Counted from the first letter of the stretch, positions 47,558 through 57,356 are shown. The stretch is 64,000 bases of DNA from Methylobacterium sp. J-070 (GCF_022829385.1 NZ_JAKSXX010000073.1:30674-94673); one strand, 5' to 3'. The notes: generated by a model from the sequence alone, not told the origin. Numbers and translations are program-made.

Positions 47558-49262
47558 AGGGGGCAACCTACGCGTTCTCGTCCACGCGCCGATCGGGCGG
47601 GATGCCCCCGCCTCCGCGGACCTGCTCCGCCGCAGCGGCCTGACGGCCGAGATATGTCCCACGCTGCCGCAGCTGGTCGAAGGCATCGCGGCGGGTGCGG
47701 CGGCGGTGTTCGTCGCCGAGGAGGGGCTGTTCGGCAAGGATCTGTCTGCCCTGTTCGCTTTCGTGGAGGGCCAGCCCGCGTGGTCGGATCTGCCGTTCGT
47801 GGTGCTGACCAGCCGACAGGATCAGCCGGCCGTCGCCGCCTGGCGTCAGCGCTTGCTGGCCGCCCTGCGCAACGTCTCGCTGCTGGAGCGGCCGGTGCAG
47901 GCGATCACGCTGACGAGCACGATCCAGGCCGCCGTGCGGGCGCGCCAGCGCCAGTATCAGGTCCGCGCCCTGCTGGAGGCCCGTGAGCAGGCGGCCCAGG
48001 AGCTGGAGGCCCTCGTGGTCGCCCGCACCCGGGAGCTCGAGGAGGCGAACCGTCAGCTGCAAAGGCAGATGGCGGAACGGGCCCGGGTCGAGGAGAGCCT
48101 GCGGCAGGCCCAGAAGATCGAGGCGATCGGTCAGCTCACCGGGGGCGTGGCGCACGACTTCAACAACCTGCTGATGGTGGTCTCCGGCGGCCTCGAGATG
48201 CTGGATCGGCAGGCCGACCCGACGCGGCGCCGGCGCCTCATGGACGGCATGCGCCAGGCCGCCGAACGCGGCGCCGGACTGACCCGCCAGCTCCTGGCGT
48301 TTTCGAGGCGGCAGGCGCTGAGGCCCGAGCCCGTCGACCTCGCGCGGCAGATCGGGGCCATGCGTGAGCTGCTCGACCGCAGCCTCCGGGGCGACGTGCA
48401 TGTCCGGCTCGAATTCGCCGACGATCTCTGGCCGGTCGAGGTCGATCCCGGCGAGCTCGAACTCGTCATCCTGAACCTTGCGGTGAACGCGCGCGACGCG
48501 ATGCCGGACGGTGGGACGATCGTGGTCCGGGGCGAGAATGCGCCTGCCCGCTCCGACGACGGCTCCGGCGACCGGGTCGGCGATTCCGTGCGGCTCTCGG
48601 TCATCGACACCGGGACCGGCATGCCGCCGGAGGTCAAGGAGCGCGTGTTCGAGCCCTTCTTCACGACGAAGGACATCGGCAAGGGCTCGGGGCTCGGCCT
48701 TCCGCAGGTCTACGGGTTCGCGACCCAGTCGGGGGGGACGGTGCGGATCGAGAGTGCGGTCGGCCGGGGCACGCGCGTCATCCTGATCCTGCCGCGGTCC
48801 AACCGGACCCCCGCCGCCGAGCAGTCGCATCTGATCGACCTGCATCTCGATCGGCCGAAGACGGGCTCGATCGGGAACGTGCTTCTTGTCGAGGATGACG
48901 ACGAGGTTGCGGCGCTCGTGAACGAGATGCTGGCCCATCTCGGCTACGAGGTCATCCGCGTCGCCAGCGCCCAAGCCGCGTTGGGAGCGCTGGCGAACGG
49001 GCGCAGGATCGACATCGTGCTGTCCGACATCATGATGCCGGGCGGCATGAACGGGATCGATCTGGCCCGGGAGCTGCGCCGGCGGCGCGCCGCGCTGCCG
49101 GTGCTGCTGACCAGTGGCTACGCGGAGGCGGCGAAGCGGGAGGCGGATGCCGAGGGCGTCGGTATCCTCCCCAAGCCCTACCAGTTGGGCGAGCTCGCGG
49201 TCGCCCTCCAGGCGACCCGGGACCAGAGCCCGGCTTACGTCCATCCGCTGCCGTCTCGCTGA
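47538..49262 (+). CDS. hybrid histidine kinase with degenerate N-terminal receiver
   Basis: The 574-residue cytoplasmic kinase has a receiver-like N-terminal domain (about 10-130) without a clear phospho-Asp and a coiled coil (140-190). HisKA follows with H206 in G-G-V-A-H-D-F-N-N-L-L, then an HATPase (N-L-A-V-N-A-R-D-A-M, G-K-G-S-G-L-G-L) and a C-terminal receiver (V-L-S-D-I-M-M-P-G). It overlaps the KaiC-like gene and probably receives input from it. Confidence 0.92.
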   Translation: MNTTIVEGGNLRVLVHAPIGRDAPASADLLRRSGLTAEICPTLPQLVEGIAAGAAAVFVAEEGLFGKDLSALFAFVEGQPAWSDLPFVVLTSRQDQPAVAAWRQRLLAALRNVSLLERPVQAITLTSTIQAAVRARQRQYQVRALLEAREQAAQELEALVVARTRELEEANRQLQRQMAERARVEESLRQAQKIEAIGQLTGGVAHDFNNLLMVVSGGLEMLDRQADPTRRRRLMDGMRQAAERGAGLTRQLLAFSRRQALRPEPVDLARQIGAMRELLDRSLRGDVHVRLEFADDLWPVEVDPGELELVILNLAVNARDAMPDGGTIVVRGENAPARSDDGSGDRVGDSVRLSVIDTGTGMPPEVKERVFEPFFTTKDIGKGSGLGLPQVYGFATQSGGTVRIESAVGRGTRVILILPRSNRTPAAEQSHLIDLHLDRPKTGSIGNVLLVEDDDEVAALVNEMLAHLGYEVIRVASAQAALGALANGRRIDIVLSDIMMPGGMNGIDLARELRRRRAALPVLLTSGYAEAAKREADAEGVGILPKPYQLGELAVALQATRDQSPAYVHPLPSR

Positions 49263-49409
49263 CGCGCGGATCCGCGGCCGCTCCCGCCGCCCTGAGCGGT
49301 CAGGCTGGTCGTCGGGCGGCCGCGCAGGCTTCCGGCGCGCGCCGGGGTCCATGCCACCGTCATGACGACGCGATCATCCCCCTGACGGGCACGCGGATTC
49401 CGGGGCGGC

Positions 49410-49750
49410 CCGCGTGGGCGCCACGGAGGCGGCACCGGCCTTCGAGACGGGGCGCCGCGGGCCTGTCCGACTACGCGGCCATCGTCGAGTCGACGGTGCG
49501 GCGCGCCCGGCCCGTCATCCTCACGGCGGCCGCCGCCATACTGGCCTTCATCCCGTTGACCCACTCGGTGTTCTGGGGAGCGCTGGCCTACGTGCTGATC
49601 GGCGGCGTCGGGGTCGGGACCCTGCTGACCCTGCTGACCCTGCTGTTCCTGCCGGCGCTCTACGCCCTGTGGTTCCGGGTGGCGCGGGAGCCCGGCCGGG
49701 CGGGCGTCGCATCCGCCGCCGACGCGATGCCGGCGCAGGCGGCCCCGTGA
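49410..49750 (+). pseudogene. C-terminal remnant of an RND efflux pump
   Basis: The frame reads G-L-S-D-Y-A-A-I-V-E-S-T-V-R-R-A-R-P-V-I-L-T-A and continues through I-L-A-F-I-P-L-T-H-S-V-F-W-G to F-L-P-A-L-Y-A-L-W-F-R. This is the last two membrane helices of AcrB/HAE-type RND pumps, which are about 1000 residues long. Nothing upstream encodes the rest. It is a deletion remnant, and the adjacent TetR regulator may once have controlled it. Confidence 0.85.
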
Positions 49751-49839
49751 CCGGGCCTGACCGGGCAGCGCGCGCCGCTCCCTTCTTTAGATGATGGAAC
49801 GCATTTATATAGCCCGCAGGAACGCCGGAGGATCAGGCA

Positions 49840-50382
49840 ATGCCCAGGGTCTCGCAGGAGCAGGCCAAGCTCAACCGCCGACGCGTCGTCGAGGTCGCCG
49901 CCTCCCTGTTCCGGGAGCGCGGTCTCCACGGCGTCGGGGTCGCCGACATCATGGCCTCCGCCGGGCTCACCCATGGCGGGTTCTACGGCCAGTTCGCCAA
50001 CAAGGAGGCGCTCGCGGCAGAGGCGTTCGACACCGCGCTTGCCGAGGACAACCGCGGGGACCTCGACACCCTCGTGGCGAACTACCTGTCCCTCGGGCAC
50101 GTCCGGTCGCCTGGCCGGGGCTGTCCGCTCGCCGCCCTGGCCAACGACGTGGCACGGGAGCCGCCGGGCAGCCCCGTCCGGGCGCGGTTCACCCGGGGCG
50201 TCGAGGGCCTGGCCGCCATCCTCGCCGGCCTGACGCCCCGGGGGGCCAAGGAGCGTCGCAGGCAACGGTCCCTGGCGACCCTGGCGACGCTGGTCGGCGC
50301 CATCGTGCTGGCGCGGGCGGTCGACGACGAGGCGCTGGCGGGTGACCTGATCGAGGCCGCACAGGCCTCCGTCACCGCGTGA
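49840..50382 (+). CDS. TetR-family transcriptional regulator
   Basis: The 180-residue protein has the TetR helix-turn-helix (V-V-E-V-A-A-S-L-F-R-E-R-G-L-H-G-V-G-V-A-D-I-M, H-G-G-F-Y-G-Q-F-A-N-K-E-A-L) and a C-terminal ligand domain. GGAGG precedes ATG 49840, and a TTTATAT stretch about 30 bp further up could be the -10. It follows the RND pump remnant, so its original target may be gone. Confidence 0.9.
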   Translation: MPRVSQEQAKLNRRRVVEVAASLFRERGLHGVGVADIMASAGLTHGGFYGQFANKEALAAEAFDTALAEDNRGDLDTLVANYLSLGHVRSPGRGCPLAALANDVAREPPGSPVRARFTRGVEGLAAILAGLTPRGAKERRRQRSLATLATLVGAIVLARAVDDEALAGDLIEAAQASVTA

Positions 50383-50627
50383 GGTTGACGAAGCCGGGGC
50401 GGTCCGCACCGCCCGCGGCGGCGGCCCCGCTCTGAACGCGCGGTCGAGCCCGCCCGCGGGGCCGGGATACAGAGTGATCGCCCGCTCGTTGGCGCCCGGG
50501 CCTGGCGCGGCCGTTCTGCCAAACCCGCCCGCCGCGCGACCGGCGAAGGGACCGCGCGCAGCGCGCCGATACCGGTGCGCCATCCAGCCCGGCGCCGGGC
50601 GGGGCCGCCGACGAGGATCGCCCCGGC

Positions 50628-51491
50628 TCACGCCTCGGTGACGTGGACCTCGACCGCCATGTCGTGGAAGTCGCCCGGAAGCCCGATGAAGCTGCCGACC
50701 ACCGGCATGGCCTGCCGGATGTCCCGCGCGACCGCGACCGGGATCAGATTCGCGCCGCCCATCCTGCGATTGGTCGGATCGAAGGTGATCCAGCCGGCAC
50801 CGGGAACGTAGACCTCGCCCCAGGCATGGGTCGATCCGGCATCCGCGGAGCCGACGAGGGTCCGGGTCGGGTCGTGGAGGTAGCCCGAGACGATCCGGGC
50901 CCCGAAGCCCAGGCTCCGAACGGCCTCGACGAACAGGGTCGCGAGATCCCGGCAGGAGCCCTGACGGATGGAAAGGGTCTGGTCCGGGGCCTGCGTGCCC
51001 TCATCCTCCCGAGCCCTGTAGGCGATGCTGTCGGCGACGCCGGCGTTCAGGTCCTGGAGCAGCGAGAGCGTGTCGGTCGGGTCGGAGGCGACGAACCCCC
51101 GGGCCCAGGCGCGCAGGCGCCCGTCATCCGGGTATTGCTGGACGGTCAGGGCACCGAGATCGGTCCACGCGTCATCGGAATAGAGGAACGGATAGGTGAT
51201 CGCCGACGCGGCGATGTCGAAGACCGGATAGACCGCTGCGGAGAGCTCGACCCGGGCGACGCTGTCGATCACCAGCGTGTCGGCCGGCGCCCCGAAGGTC
51301 GCCGTCGCGATGGCGTTGCCGAAGACGTCGTAGGCCCAGTGCAGGGTGCCGTCGGGCGTCAGCGTCACCGCGTTGGCCACGAGACGCACGTCCTGGCTCT
51401 CCCGGGGCCGCAGCATCAGCCGGTGAGGCCCGAGGCTCACGGGCCGCGCATAGCGATACAGGGTCCGGTGATGGATCTGCAGCGTGACCAT
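50628..51491 (-). CDS. transglutaminase-like cysteine protease-fold protein
   Basis: The 287-residue protein has an N-terminal bacterial transglutaminase-like beta domain (about 1-100) and a transglutaminase core with catalytic C180 (Q-G-S-C-R-D-L-A), H222 (T-H-A-W-G-E-V-Y-V-P-G-x-G-W) and D238 (F-D-P-T-N). No signal peptide is present. Such proteins may be proteases or crosslinkers, and the substrate is unknown. ATG 51491 has GAGGA upstream. Confidence 0.9.
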   Translation of the reverse strand: MVTLQIHHRTLYRYARPVSLGPHRLMLRPRESQDVRLVANAVTLTPDGTLHWAYDVFGNAIATATFGAPADTLVIDSVARVELSAAVYPVFDIAASAITYPFLYSDDAWTDLGALTVQQYPDDGRLRAWARGFVASDPTDTLSLLQDLNAGVADSIAYRAREDEGTQAPDQTLSIRQGSCRDLATLFVEAVRSLGFGARIVSGYLHDPTRTLVGSADAGSTHAWGEVYVPGAGWITFDPTNRRMGGANLIPVAVARDIRQAMPVVGSFIGLPGDFHDMAVEVHVTEA

Positions 51492-51741
51492 TCGGCGATC
51501 CTCGGGTCCGGAAGGGCGGGCGACACCGTCGGCGCCCGCGTCCGCACCCGGTCGGGCGGCGGATCCGCGGACTCACCGCACGCGGAGCGCCGTGTTCCTC
51601 GTGCGATACGGCCTTTCGGGACCAGCGTCGAATGACGCCCGCCAGCGGATCGCGGCGGTCCGGATCCCGCGACAACGCGGTCGTCTCCGCGTCCGCCGGG
51701 AGCGGCGGGGGGTCGGCGGCCGGTGGGTGATCCGCGCGTCC

Positions 51742-52740
51742 TCAGAACACGGCGTGGTCGCCCCGCTCCGCGATCACTTCGCTCCGGACCAGGCGCGCGT
51801 AATGGTCAAACAGCGTGTCGGAGCCCGTGGACGGCGTGGCGGCCGCATCATAGCGCCCGGTCGCCGGATCCAGGACCAGCATGGACTCGGTGGCGTAGTA
51901 GCGCCCGATGCGGGCAAGTTCCGCCTTGGCCGCCAGCGCCGGCATCACCCGTCCGAGGGTGGCCAGGATCGCGATGATCACGTCCAGCATCACCACCGGC
52001 ACATGGGTGAACCGCGGCTCTCGCCCGAGCAGGGCGAACAGCCGCTCGCCCTGCGCCCTCGGCGTGACCGCGTCCCCCGGTCCGCCGATCGGGAGGATGC
52101 GATTGCGCCGGCCCGCATGGTCGATGCAATCGGCGAGGTAAGCGCCCAGGTCGTCGTCGCTGATCGGCTTGCAGGCGGTCTGCAGGCCGTCGCCGAAGAC
52201 CAGGAACGCCTTGCCCCGTCTCAATCGGTCGAGCTGCCCCGAGAGCGATTTGAAATAGGCCGTGGGCCGCACGATCGTGTAGGCGAGGCCCGAGGCGGCC
52301 AGCTCGGCCTCGAAGGCGAGCTTGGCGTGCTGAAAGGCGAGTCTCGGCTTCTGGACGCAGATCGCCGAGAGCAGGACCATCTGCGTCACGCCGGCAGCCC
52401 GGCTCGCCTGCAAGGCGCTCACATGCGCCCTGTAGTCGATCGCCCAGGCATCGTCGGGTGATCCGGTGCGCGAGGCGAGGCACGAGACCAGGACGTCGAA
52501 CCGCTCGCCGCGGAGGCCGTCGCGGGCGAGCGACGCCGGATCGGTCACGTCCCCGAACCGCAGGGCCGCGCCGGGGAGCGCGCCGGCGGGATCAGAGCCC
52601 TGCGCGTTGCGCCGGACGAGGCAGACGACCTCATGACCGCGGGACACCAGCGCCCGCACGGTCGCCCGGCCGATGGTCCCGGTGCCGCCGAGGACGAGGA
52701 CGCGGCGCGGTGGTGGGCCGTCCGGCCTCTGCGGGTTCAC
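51742..52740 (-). CDS. bciA: divinyl (bacterio)chlorophyllide 8-vinyl reductase, BciA type
   Basis: The 332-residue SDR-like protein has the NAD(P) motif V-L-G-G-T-G-T-I-G and family blocks R-P-T-A-Y-F-K-S-L-S-G-Q, C-K-P-I-S-D-D-D-L, I-L-P-I-G-G-P-G, A-R-I-G-R-Y-Y-A-T-E-S-M-L-V and the C-terminal G-D-H-A-V-F. These match BciA of purple bacteria, which reduces the 8-vinyl group in bacteriochlorophyll synthesis. It marks the organism as an aerobic anoxygenic phototroph. No other bch gene is in the window. The start is GTG 52740, with GGAG 8 nt upstream, and a TTG at 52809 is possible. Confidence 0.85.
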   Translation of the reverse strand: MNPQRPDGPPPRRVLVLGGTGTIGRATVRALVSRGHEVVCLVRRNAQGSDPAGALPGAALRFGDVTDPASLARDGLRGERFDVLVSCLASRTGSPDDAWAIDYRAHVSALQASRAAGVTQMVLLSAICVQKPRLAFQHAKLAFEAELAASGLAYTIVRPTAYFKSLSGQLDRLRRGKAFLVFGDGLQTACKPISDDDLGAYLADCIDHAGRRNRILPIGGPGDAVTPRAQGERLFALLGREPRFTHVPVVMLDVIIAILATLGRVMPALAAKAELARIGRYYATESMLVLDPATGRYDAAATPSTGSDTLFDHYARLVRSEVIAERGDHAVF

Positions 52741-52960
52741 CGGCGCTGGCTCCGGGCGGGCGGATGCCCGGCATGGATGGTCATCGTCGGCCGGTCCGCT
52801 CGTCTGCAAAGCCGCGCCCCACCCGCTCGGAACGGGCGCTCCCCGGGAGAGGCGGCGCCGGAGGGTCGTTGCCCCGGCTCGTCAGTATAGGGGGGTTCCG
52901 GCGCCCGGTCTGCCGCCGGACGATGACGGGCTGACCGCTCCGCCGTCCGCGGCACCGGTT

Positions 52961-53662
52961 TCAGCCCGTGCGGGACCCACCCCGCCGACCGCCGACGGGA
53001 GCGGCCTCCTCCCATTCGCGATCCTGCTCCGCGAGCCGGGCGGCACGACGGGCCGCGATCGCCTCCACCGCCGCCGCCGGCGCGTCCCCGGAGTCCTCCG
53101 CGGGCCGAGGCGCGATCGGCCGCCCCGCTCCGAGGAAGCCGGCGAGCGCCGCGACGATGCGATCCACATCGCCGGACGTCACGCGTCCCGTGCCGAGGAG
53201 GTCGTCCCGTGAACGGCCGGCGAGGTCCGCGCAGGACCCTCCGGCGAGGCCCAACGCCGCGATGGCGTCCGCATCCAGGGGCAGGCTGCCGACCGGCATA
53301 TCCCGCAACCGGCCGAGCCGCCGGTCCCGGGTTGCCTCGGCCGCGTGGATCGCGCGCGCGCCCGGCAACCCGCGTGCGATCTCGCCGAGGAGGAACGTCC
53401 GCAGGCGCTCGAGCCGGACCGGGCCGAACTTCCTGATCCCGGTGATCGCGTCCGGCGAGGACCCGGCCAGATGGCCGAGGTCCCGGAACCCGGCCTTGCG
53501 CAGGCGGGAACGCAGGGAGGCCGTCAGGAGGCCGCGGCCGAAGCCCGATGCCGTGAGCTGCTCCATCGTGTCGGGGGGCAGGTCCTCGAACAGGGGGAGC
53601 CGCGCCCCGACCTCGGCGAAGAGGGTGTCGAACCGGATGGCGCGGGATGATCGGCGGGGCAT
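52961..53662 (-). CDS. protein with two helix-hairpin-helix domains like the RNA polymerase alpha CTD
   Basis: The 233-residue product contains L-R-K-A-G-F-R-D-L-G-H-L-A-G-S-S-P-D-A-I followed by G-I-R-K-F-G-P-V-R-L-E-R-L. This is the helix-hairpin-helix pattern of RNA polymerase alpha C-terminal domains. A second, weaker unit follows (L-G-L-A-G-G-S-C-A-D-L-A-G-R-S-R-D-D-L-L). The tail is charged, with E-W-E-E-A near the end. It could bind DNA or a transcription partner, but I do not know its function. ATG 53662 has only a weak ribosome site. Confidence 0.65.
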   Translation of the reverse strand: MPRRSSRAIRFDTLFAEVGARLPLFEDLPPDTMEQLTASGFGRGLLTASLRSRLRKAGFRDLGHLAGSSPDAITGIRKFGPVRLERLRTFLLGEIARGLPGARAIHAAEATRDRRLGRLRDMPVGSLPLDADAIAALGLAGGSCADLAGRSRDDLLGTGRVTSGDVDRIVAALAGFLGAGRPIAPRPAEDSGDAPAAAVEAIAARRAARLAEQDREWEEAAPVGGRRGGSRTG

Positions 53663-53878
53663 CGCCGTTGCGGATACGGCGATCTCCGGATGCCGGCAAC
53701 GGGCGGCCGGCTCGGACAGCCGGAGGGTCCGCGGGCCGGCCCGATGGCCGGCGCCGCAAGGTGCGTGACCGGGCTCCCGGAGCGGGCATCCGTCCCGGTC
53801 GAGGGGTCTCCTTCCCGAACCGGTCTTCGGCTTGGCATCCGAGTTGCTGATGCCTCCGGGACGCGTCCGGAAACATCC

Positions 53879-54142
53879 ATGACTGTGCAGATCTCCCCGC
53901 CTTCCGTGGCGGACGACAAAATCGGGCGCCCCGGGCTCGGCCTCGCCCTCACGGCGATCCTGATCGTCTTCTACTTCGGCTTCGTCGGGCTCGGCGCCTT
54001 CGCGCCGGCCGTCCTGGCCAGACCCCTGGTCGAAGGCGGCACGGTGACGATCGCCTTCGCGTACGGTCTGTTCGTCATCGCCCTCGGCGTCGCCCTGACC
54101 GGGATCTACGTGCTCGTCGCGAACCGCGCGGGCGTCCGATGA
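53879..54142 (+). CDS. DUF485 membrane protein (YjcH-like)
   Basis: The 87-residue protein has two membrane helices ([20 protein letters not shown] and [19 protein letters not shown]). DUF485 proteins are the usual small partner of ActP. The gene overlaps actP by ATGA. Confidence 0.9.
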   Translation: MTVQISPPSVADDKIGRPGLGLALTAILIVFYFGFVGLGAFAPAVLARPLVEGGTVTIAFAYGLFVIALGVALTGIYVLVANRAGVR

Positions 54143-55791
54143 CCGTTTCGGCGTCGCGCCGCGCGCTGGCGGGTCTCGCCGCCCTCGCAACTGCCCTCGC
54201 ACCGGCACCCGCGCTCGCGCAGACGGGGGCGGCCGGCGGCCTCAACCTCACGGCGATCGCGCTCTTCACCACCGTCGTGGTGGGCACGCTGTTCATCACC
54301 TACCGGGCGGCGAAGCGGACGCAATCGGCGTCGGACTTCTACACGGCCGGAGGACGGATCACCGGATTCCAGAACGGTCTCGCGATCGCCGGCGACTTCA
54401 TCTCGGCGGGCGCCTTCCTGGGGCTCGCCGGCCTCGTCTACGGGAACGGGTTCGACGGGCTGATCTATGCGGTCGGCTACACGACCGGGCTGCCGATCGT
54501 CGTCTTCCTGATGGCGGAGCGCCTGCGCGCGCTCGGCCGCTTCACCTTCACGGACGTCGCCTGCACGCGCCTTCAGGAGAAGCCGATCCGCATCTTCGCG
54601 GCCTCGGCCTCCCTCGTGGTGATCGCGTTCTACCTCATCGCCCAGATGGTCGGGGGCGGTCAGCTCATCCGCCTGCTGCTCGGCCTCGACTACCTCTATG
54701 CGCAGTTCATCGTGGGGATCCTGATGATCTGCTACGTCCTGTTCGGCGGCATGGTCGCGACGACGTGGGTGCAGATCACCAAGGCCGTGCTGTTCCTCAT
54801 CGGCGGCACGGTGATCGCACTTCTGGTCATGGGCCATTTCGGCTTCGATTACGGGGCGCTGCTCCGGCAGGCGGTCTCGCGCCACCCCCGCGGGGAGGCG
54901 ATCCTGACGCCGCAATTCCTGTCGCGCGATCCGGTCTCGGCGATCTCGCTCGGCCTCGCGCTGATGTTCGGGACCGCCGGCCTCCCCCACATCCTGATGC
55001 GCTTCTTCACGGTGCCCGACGCCCGGGCGGCCCGCGTCTCGGTGTTCTGGGCGTCCGTCTGGATGAACTACTTCTTCGCGCTCGTGTTCGTCATCGGGTT
55101 CGGAGCCCTGGCCCTCGTGGCGAAGAACCCGGCCTACGTGAACGCCGCCGGCGGCCTGATCGGCGGCGGGAACATGGCGGCGATCCACCTCTCGCACGCG
55201 GTCGGCGGCGACCTGATGCTCGGGTTCATCTCCGCCGTCGCCTTCGCGACGATCCTCGCCGTCGTCGCCGGCCTGACGCTCGCGGGCGCGACCGCGGTGT
55301 CGCACGACCTCTATGCCAGCGTGTTCCGGCGCGCCGGCGCCAGCGAGGCCTCCGAGGTTCGTGTCTCGCGCTACGCCACCGTGATCCTGGGGATCGTGGC
55401 GATCGGGCTCGGCATCGCGTTCCAGAACCAGAACGTGGCCTACATGGTGAGCCTGGCGTTCTCCGTCGCCTGCTCGTCGACGCTGCCGCTCCTGATCCTC
55501 GTCCTGTACTGGCCGGGGCTCACGACGCGCGGCGCGGTGGCCGGGGGATGCGTCGGCCTCGGGACAGCGCTGCTCTTCACCGTCCTGGGCCGCCCGGTCT
55601 GGGTCGGCGTGCTGGGCTACGCGACCCCGATCTTCCCGATCGATCCGCCGACGATCGTGACGATGCCGCTGGCGTTCCTGGTCTGCTATGTCGTGTCGGT
55701 GACGGACAGGAGTCCGCAGGCACGGATCGATCACCAGCGGAGCGCCTCGATCGGCCGGACAGCGCCGCCCGTGCCGGCGGCCGCGGAATGA
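54139..55791 (+). CDS. actP: cation/acetate symporter ActP
   Basis: The 550-residue sodium:solute symporter has a cleavable N-terminus, about 13 helices and the family motifs [38 protein letters not shown] and a conserved [10 protein letters not shown]. It takes up acetate and related short acids. It is co-translated with the DUF485 gene, and a GST gene follows 19 bp later. Confidence 0.94.
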   Translation: MTVSASRRALAGLAALATALAPAPALAQTGAAGGLNLTAIALFTTVVVGTLFITYRAAKRTQSASDFYTAGGRITGFQNGLAIAGDFISAGAFLGLAGLVYGNGFDGLIYAVGYTTGLPIVVFLMAERLRALGRFTFTDVACTRLQEKPIRIFAASASLVVIAFYLIAQMVGGGQLIRLLLGLDYLYAQFIVGILMICYVLFGGMVATTWVQITKAVLFLIGGTVIALLVMGHFGFDYGALLRQAVSRHPRGEAILTPQFLSRDPVSAISLGLALMFGTAGLPHILMRFFTVPDARAARVSVFWASVWMNYFFALVFVIGFGALALVAKNPAYVNAAGGLIGGGNMAAIHLSHAVGGDLMLGFISAVAFATILAVVAGLTLAGATAVSHDLYASVFRRAGASEASEVRVSRYATVILGIVAIGLGIAFQNQNVAYMVSLAFSVACSSTLPLLILVLYWPGLTTRGAVAGGCVGLGTALLFTVLGRPVWVGVLGYATPIFPIDPPTIVTMPLAFLVCYVVSVTDRSPQARIDHQRSASIGRTAPPVPAAAE

Positions 55792-55810
55792 ACCCGCCGA
55801 GGATCACGCC

Positions 55811-56446
55811 ATGATGAAGCTGATCAGCGCCACGCCGAGCCCCTATGCCCGCAAGGTGCGGATCGCGCTCGCCGAGAAGGGCATCCCCTTCGCGCTGGAA
55901 ACGGAGGTGCCCTGGCACGGCACCTCGGTGACCCCGCAGTACAATCCGCTGGAGAAGCTGCCGGTGCTCATCCTCGAGGACGGGAGCGCCGTCTACGAGT
56001 CGCACTACATCGTCGAATGGATCGAGGCGAAGTACCCGACGCCGCCGCTCGTGCCGGCCGATGTCGACGGCCGGCTCCTCGCCCGCAAGTTCGAGGTGCT
56101 GTGCGACGGCACCTGCGACGCGTTCGTGCTGATGTTCTTCGAGCAGATGCGCGAGCCGGGACGGCAGAGCCCGGAATGGATCGCCCGGCAGCGGCGGAAG
56201 GTCGACGGCGGGGTCCGCGAGATCGCACGCCTGATCGGCACCCGCGAGTACGCGGTGGGCGACAGCTTCGGGCTCGGCGACATCGCGGCGGGGACGGTCG
56301 TCGGGTATCTGGACGTCCGCTGGCCGGATTATCCGTGGCGCGCGCAGCACCCGAACCTCGCCGCCTACAGCGATCGCATGGAGCGCCGGCCCTCCTTCCA
56401 GGCGACGAAGCCCACGCCGCAGCGGATCACCGAGAAGGTGGTGTAG
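55811..56446 (+). CDS. glutathione S-transferase family protein
   Basis: The 211-residue protein has the thioredoxin-like domain (S-P-Y-A-R-K-V-R-I-A-L-A-E-K-G, N-P-L-E-K-L-P-V-L, Y-E-S-H-Y-I-V-E-W, where E-S binds glutathione) and an all-helical C-terminal domain (F-G-L-G-D-I-A-A-G). It starts 19 bp after actP behind GAGGA and is probably in that operon. Its substrate is unknown. Confidence 0.92.
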   Translation: MMKLISATPSPYARKVRIALAEKGIPFALETEVPWHGTSVTPQYNPLEKLPVLILEDGSAVYESHYIVEWIEAKYPTPPLVPADVDGRLLARKFEVLCDGTCDAFVLMFFEQMREPGRQSPEWIARQRRKVDGGVREIARLIGTREYAVGDSFGLGDIAAGTVVGYLDVRWPDYPWRAQHPNLAAYSDRMERRPSFQATKPTPQRITEKVV

Positions 56447-56647
56447 CCGGCACGCCCGTCGTCGCGCGCGGCACCGCGAAGGCCCTGAAGGTCCCTGCGA
56501 AGGGTTCCTCCCGGCGCGAAGACAGGCCCATCGGCCCCCGCAGGCCTGTCCGGCCCGCGAAAAGGCGGTCTCGGCCCCGAGAACGGGTGTCGTCCGGGGT
56601 CCGAAGCTCTCGGAGGACGCTCAGAACCGGCGAGCCGCCACGTTCAG

Positions 56648-56682
56648 GAGCCGCCCGGAAGGCGGGTTCCCGCGGGCGGCTC
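56648..56682 (-). terminator. hairpin after the 65-aa gene
   Basis: Ten-base arms GAGCCGCCCG and CGGGCGGCTC flank a 15-nt loop, 20 bp beyond the stop codon of the minus-strand gene at 56702. It could also end transcription from the GST side. There is no clear U-tract. Confidence 0.45.
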
Positions 56683-56701
56683 GGCGCGCGCCCGCGACGG
56701 C

Positions 56702-56899
56702 TCAGGAGGCGAGGACCAGATCGTCTTCCCGCACGGCACGCTCGCCGGTCGCGGACTTGATCCGATAGGTCGGCTCGCCCGACCGGTCGTCCGGCATGAG
56801 CCGAACCACCTCGAAGGAGCCGTCGACGATGGCCTTGTTGCCGGCGTAGATGGTCCCGATCTGCCGGACGCTTTGACCGACCTTGAACTTGTGAGACAT
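56702..56899 (-). CDS. small conserved protein, 65 aa, SH3-like
   Basis: The product begins M-S-H-K-F-K-V-G-Q-S-V-R and contains S-F-E-V-V-R-L-M-P and Y-R-I-K-S-A-T-G-E-R-A-V-R-E-D-D-L-V, a beta-rich pattern common in short rhizobial proteins of unknown function. GGAGG lies 6 nt before ATG 56899. Confidence 0.85.
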   Translation of the reverse strand: MSHKFKVGQSVRQIGTIYAGNKAIVDGSFEVVRLMPDDRSGEPTYRIKSATGERAVREDDLVLAS

Positions 56900-56944
56900 G
56901 TCACGTCCTCCAGAGGAATGGCGATGAAGGGGGCCGGGACCGGC

Positions 56945-57307
56945 CTAGCGCCGGGCCTTGGCCTTGCGGGCCGCGAAGCGCGCGTCGCGCGCGGCCTTCT
57001 GCTCGGCGGCGAGGGCTGCCTGCCGCTCGGCCTTCTCGGCTGCCTGCCGGATGAGGTCCGCCGCGGCACGCTCGCGGGCCGCCAGGGCTTCCGCTTCGCG
57101 CTCGGCCTCGGCGGCGTGACGGGCGATGTCCCGTTCGGAGATCCGCACGTCGCGGGCCTGGACGACGGCCTGCCGCGCAGCCTGCCGCGCGAGAACCGCC
57201 GGATCATCAGCCGCCGGGCGCGCCCGGAACCGGGCAAGGGTCGCCTGCCGCGCCAGGGCGACCGCCTCGAGGCGATCGGCGAGCTGATTGGTTTTGAATT
57301 GACCCAC
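56945..57307 (-). CDS. DUF6481 family helical protein
   Basis: The 120-residue, highly charged helical protein has F-K-T-N-Q-L-A-D-R-L at the start, A-R-F-R-A-R-P-A-A-D-D-P and a long Ala/Arg/Glu-rich coiled coil ending in a basic tail. These features fit DUF6481, which often lies beside cold-shock genes as here. The function is unknown. The start is GTG 57307 with AAGGA upstream. Confidence 0.83.
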   Translation of the reverse strand: MGQFKTNQLADRLEAVALARQATLARFRARPAADDPAVLARQAARQAVVQARDVRISERDIARHAAEAEREAEALAARERAAADLIRQAAEKAERQAALAAEQKAARDARFAARKAKARR

Positions 57308-57356
57308 GTAGATTCCTTATGCGCACCGCGGCTCGGCCGGGTGGCGAGAAACAGAT

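Noticed and set aside
49292..49303. CTGAGCGGTCAG, similar to the Crp/Fnr-like dyad
   Set aside because: The spacer is two bases short, it lacks the C/T at position 5, and it lies just after the kinase gene, not before a gene with a good -10.
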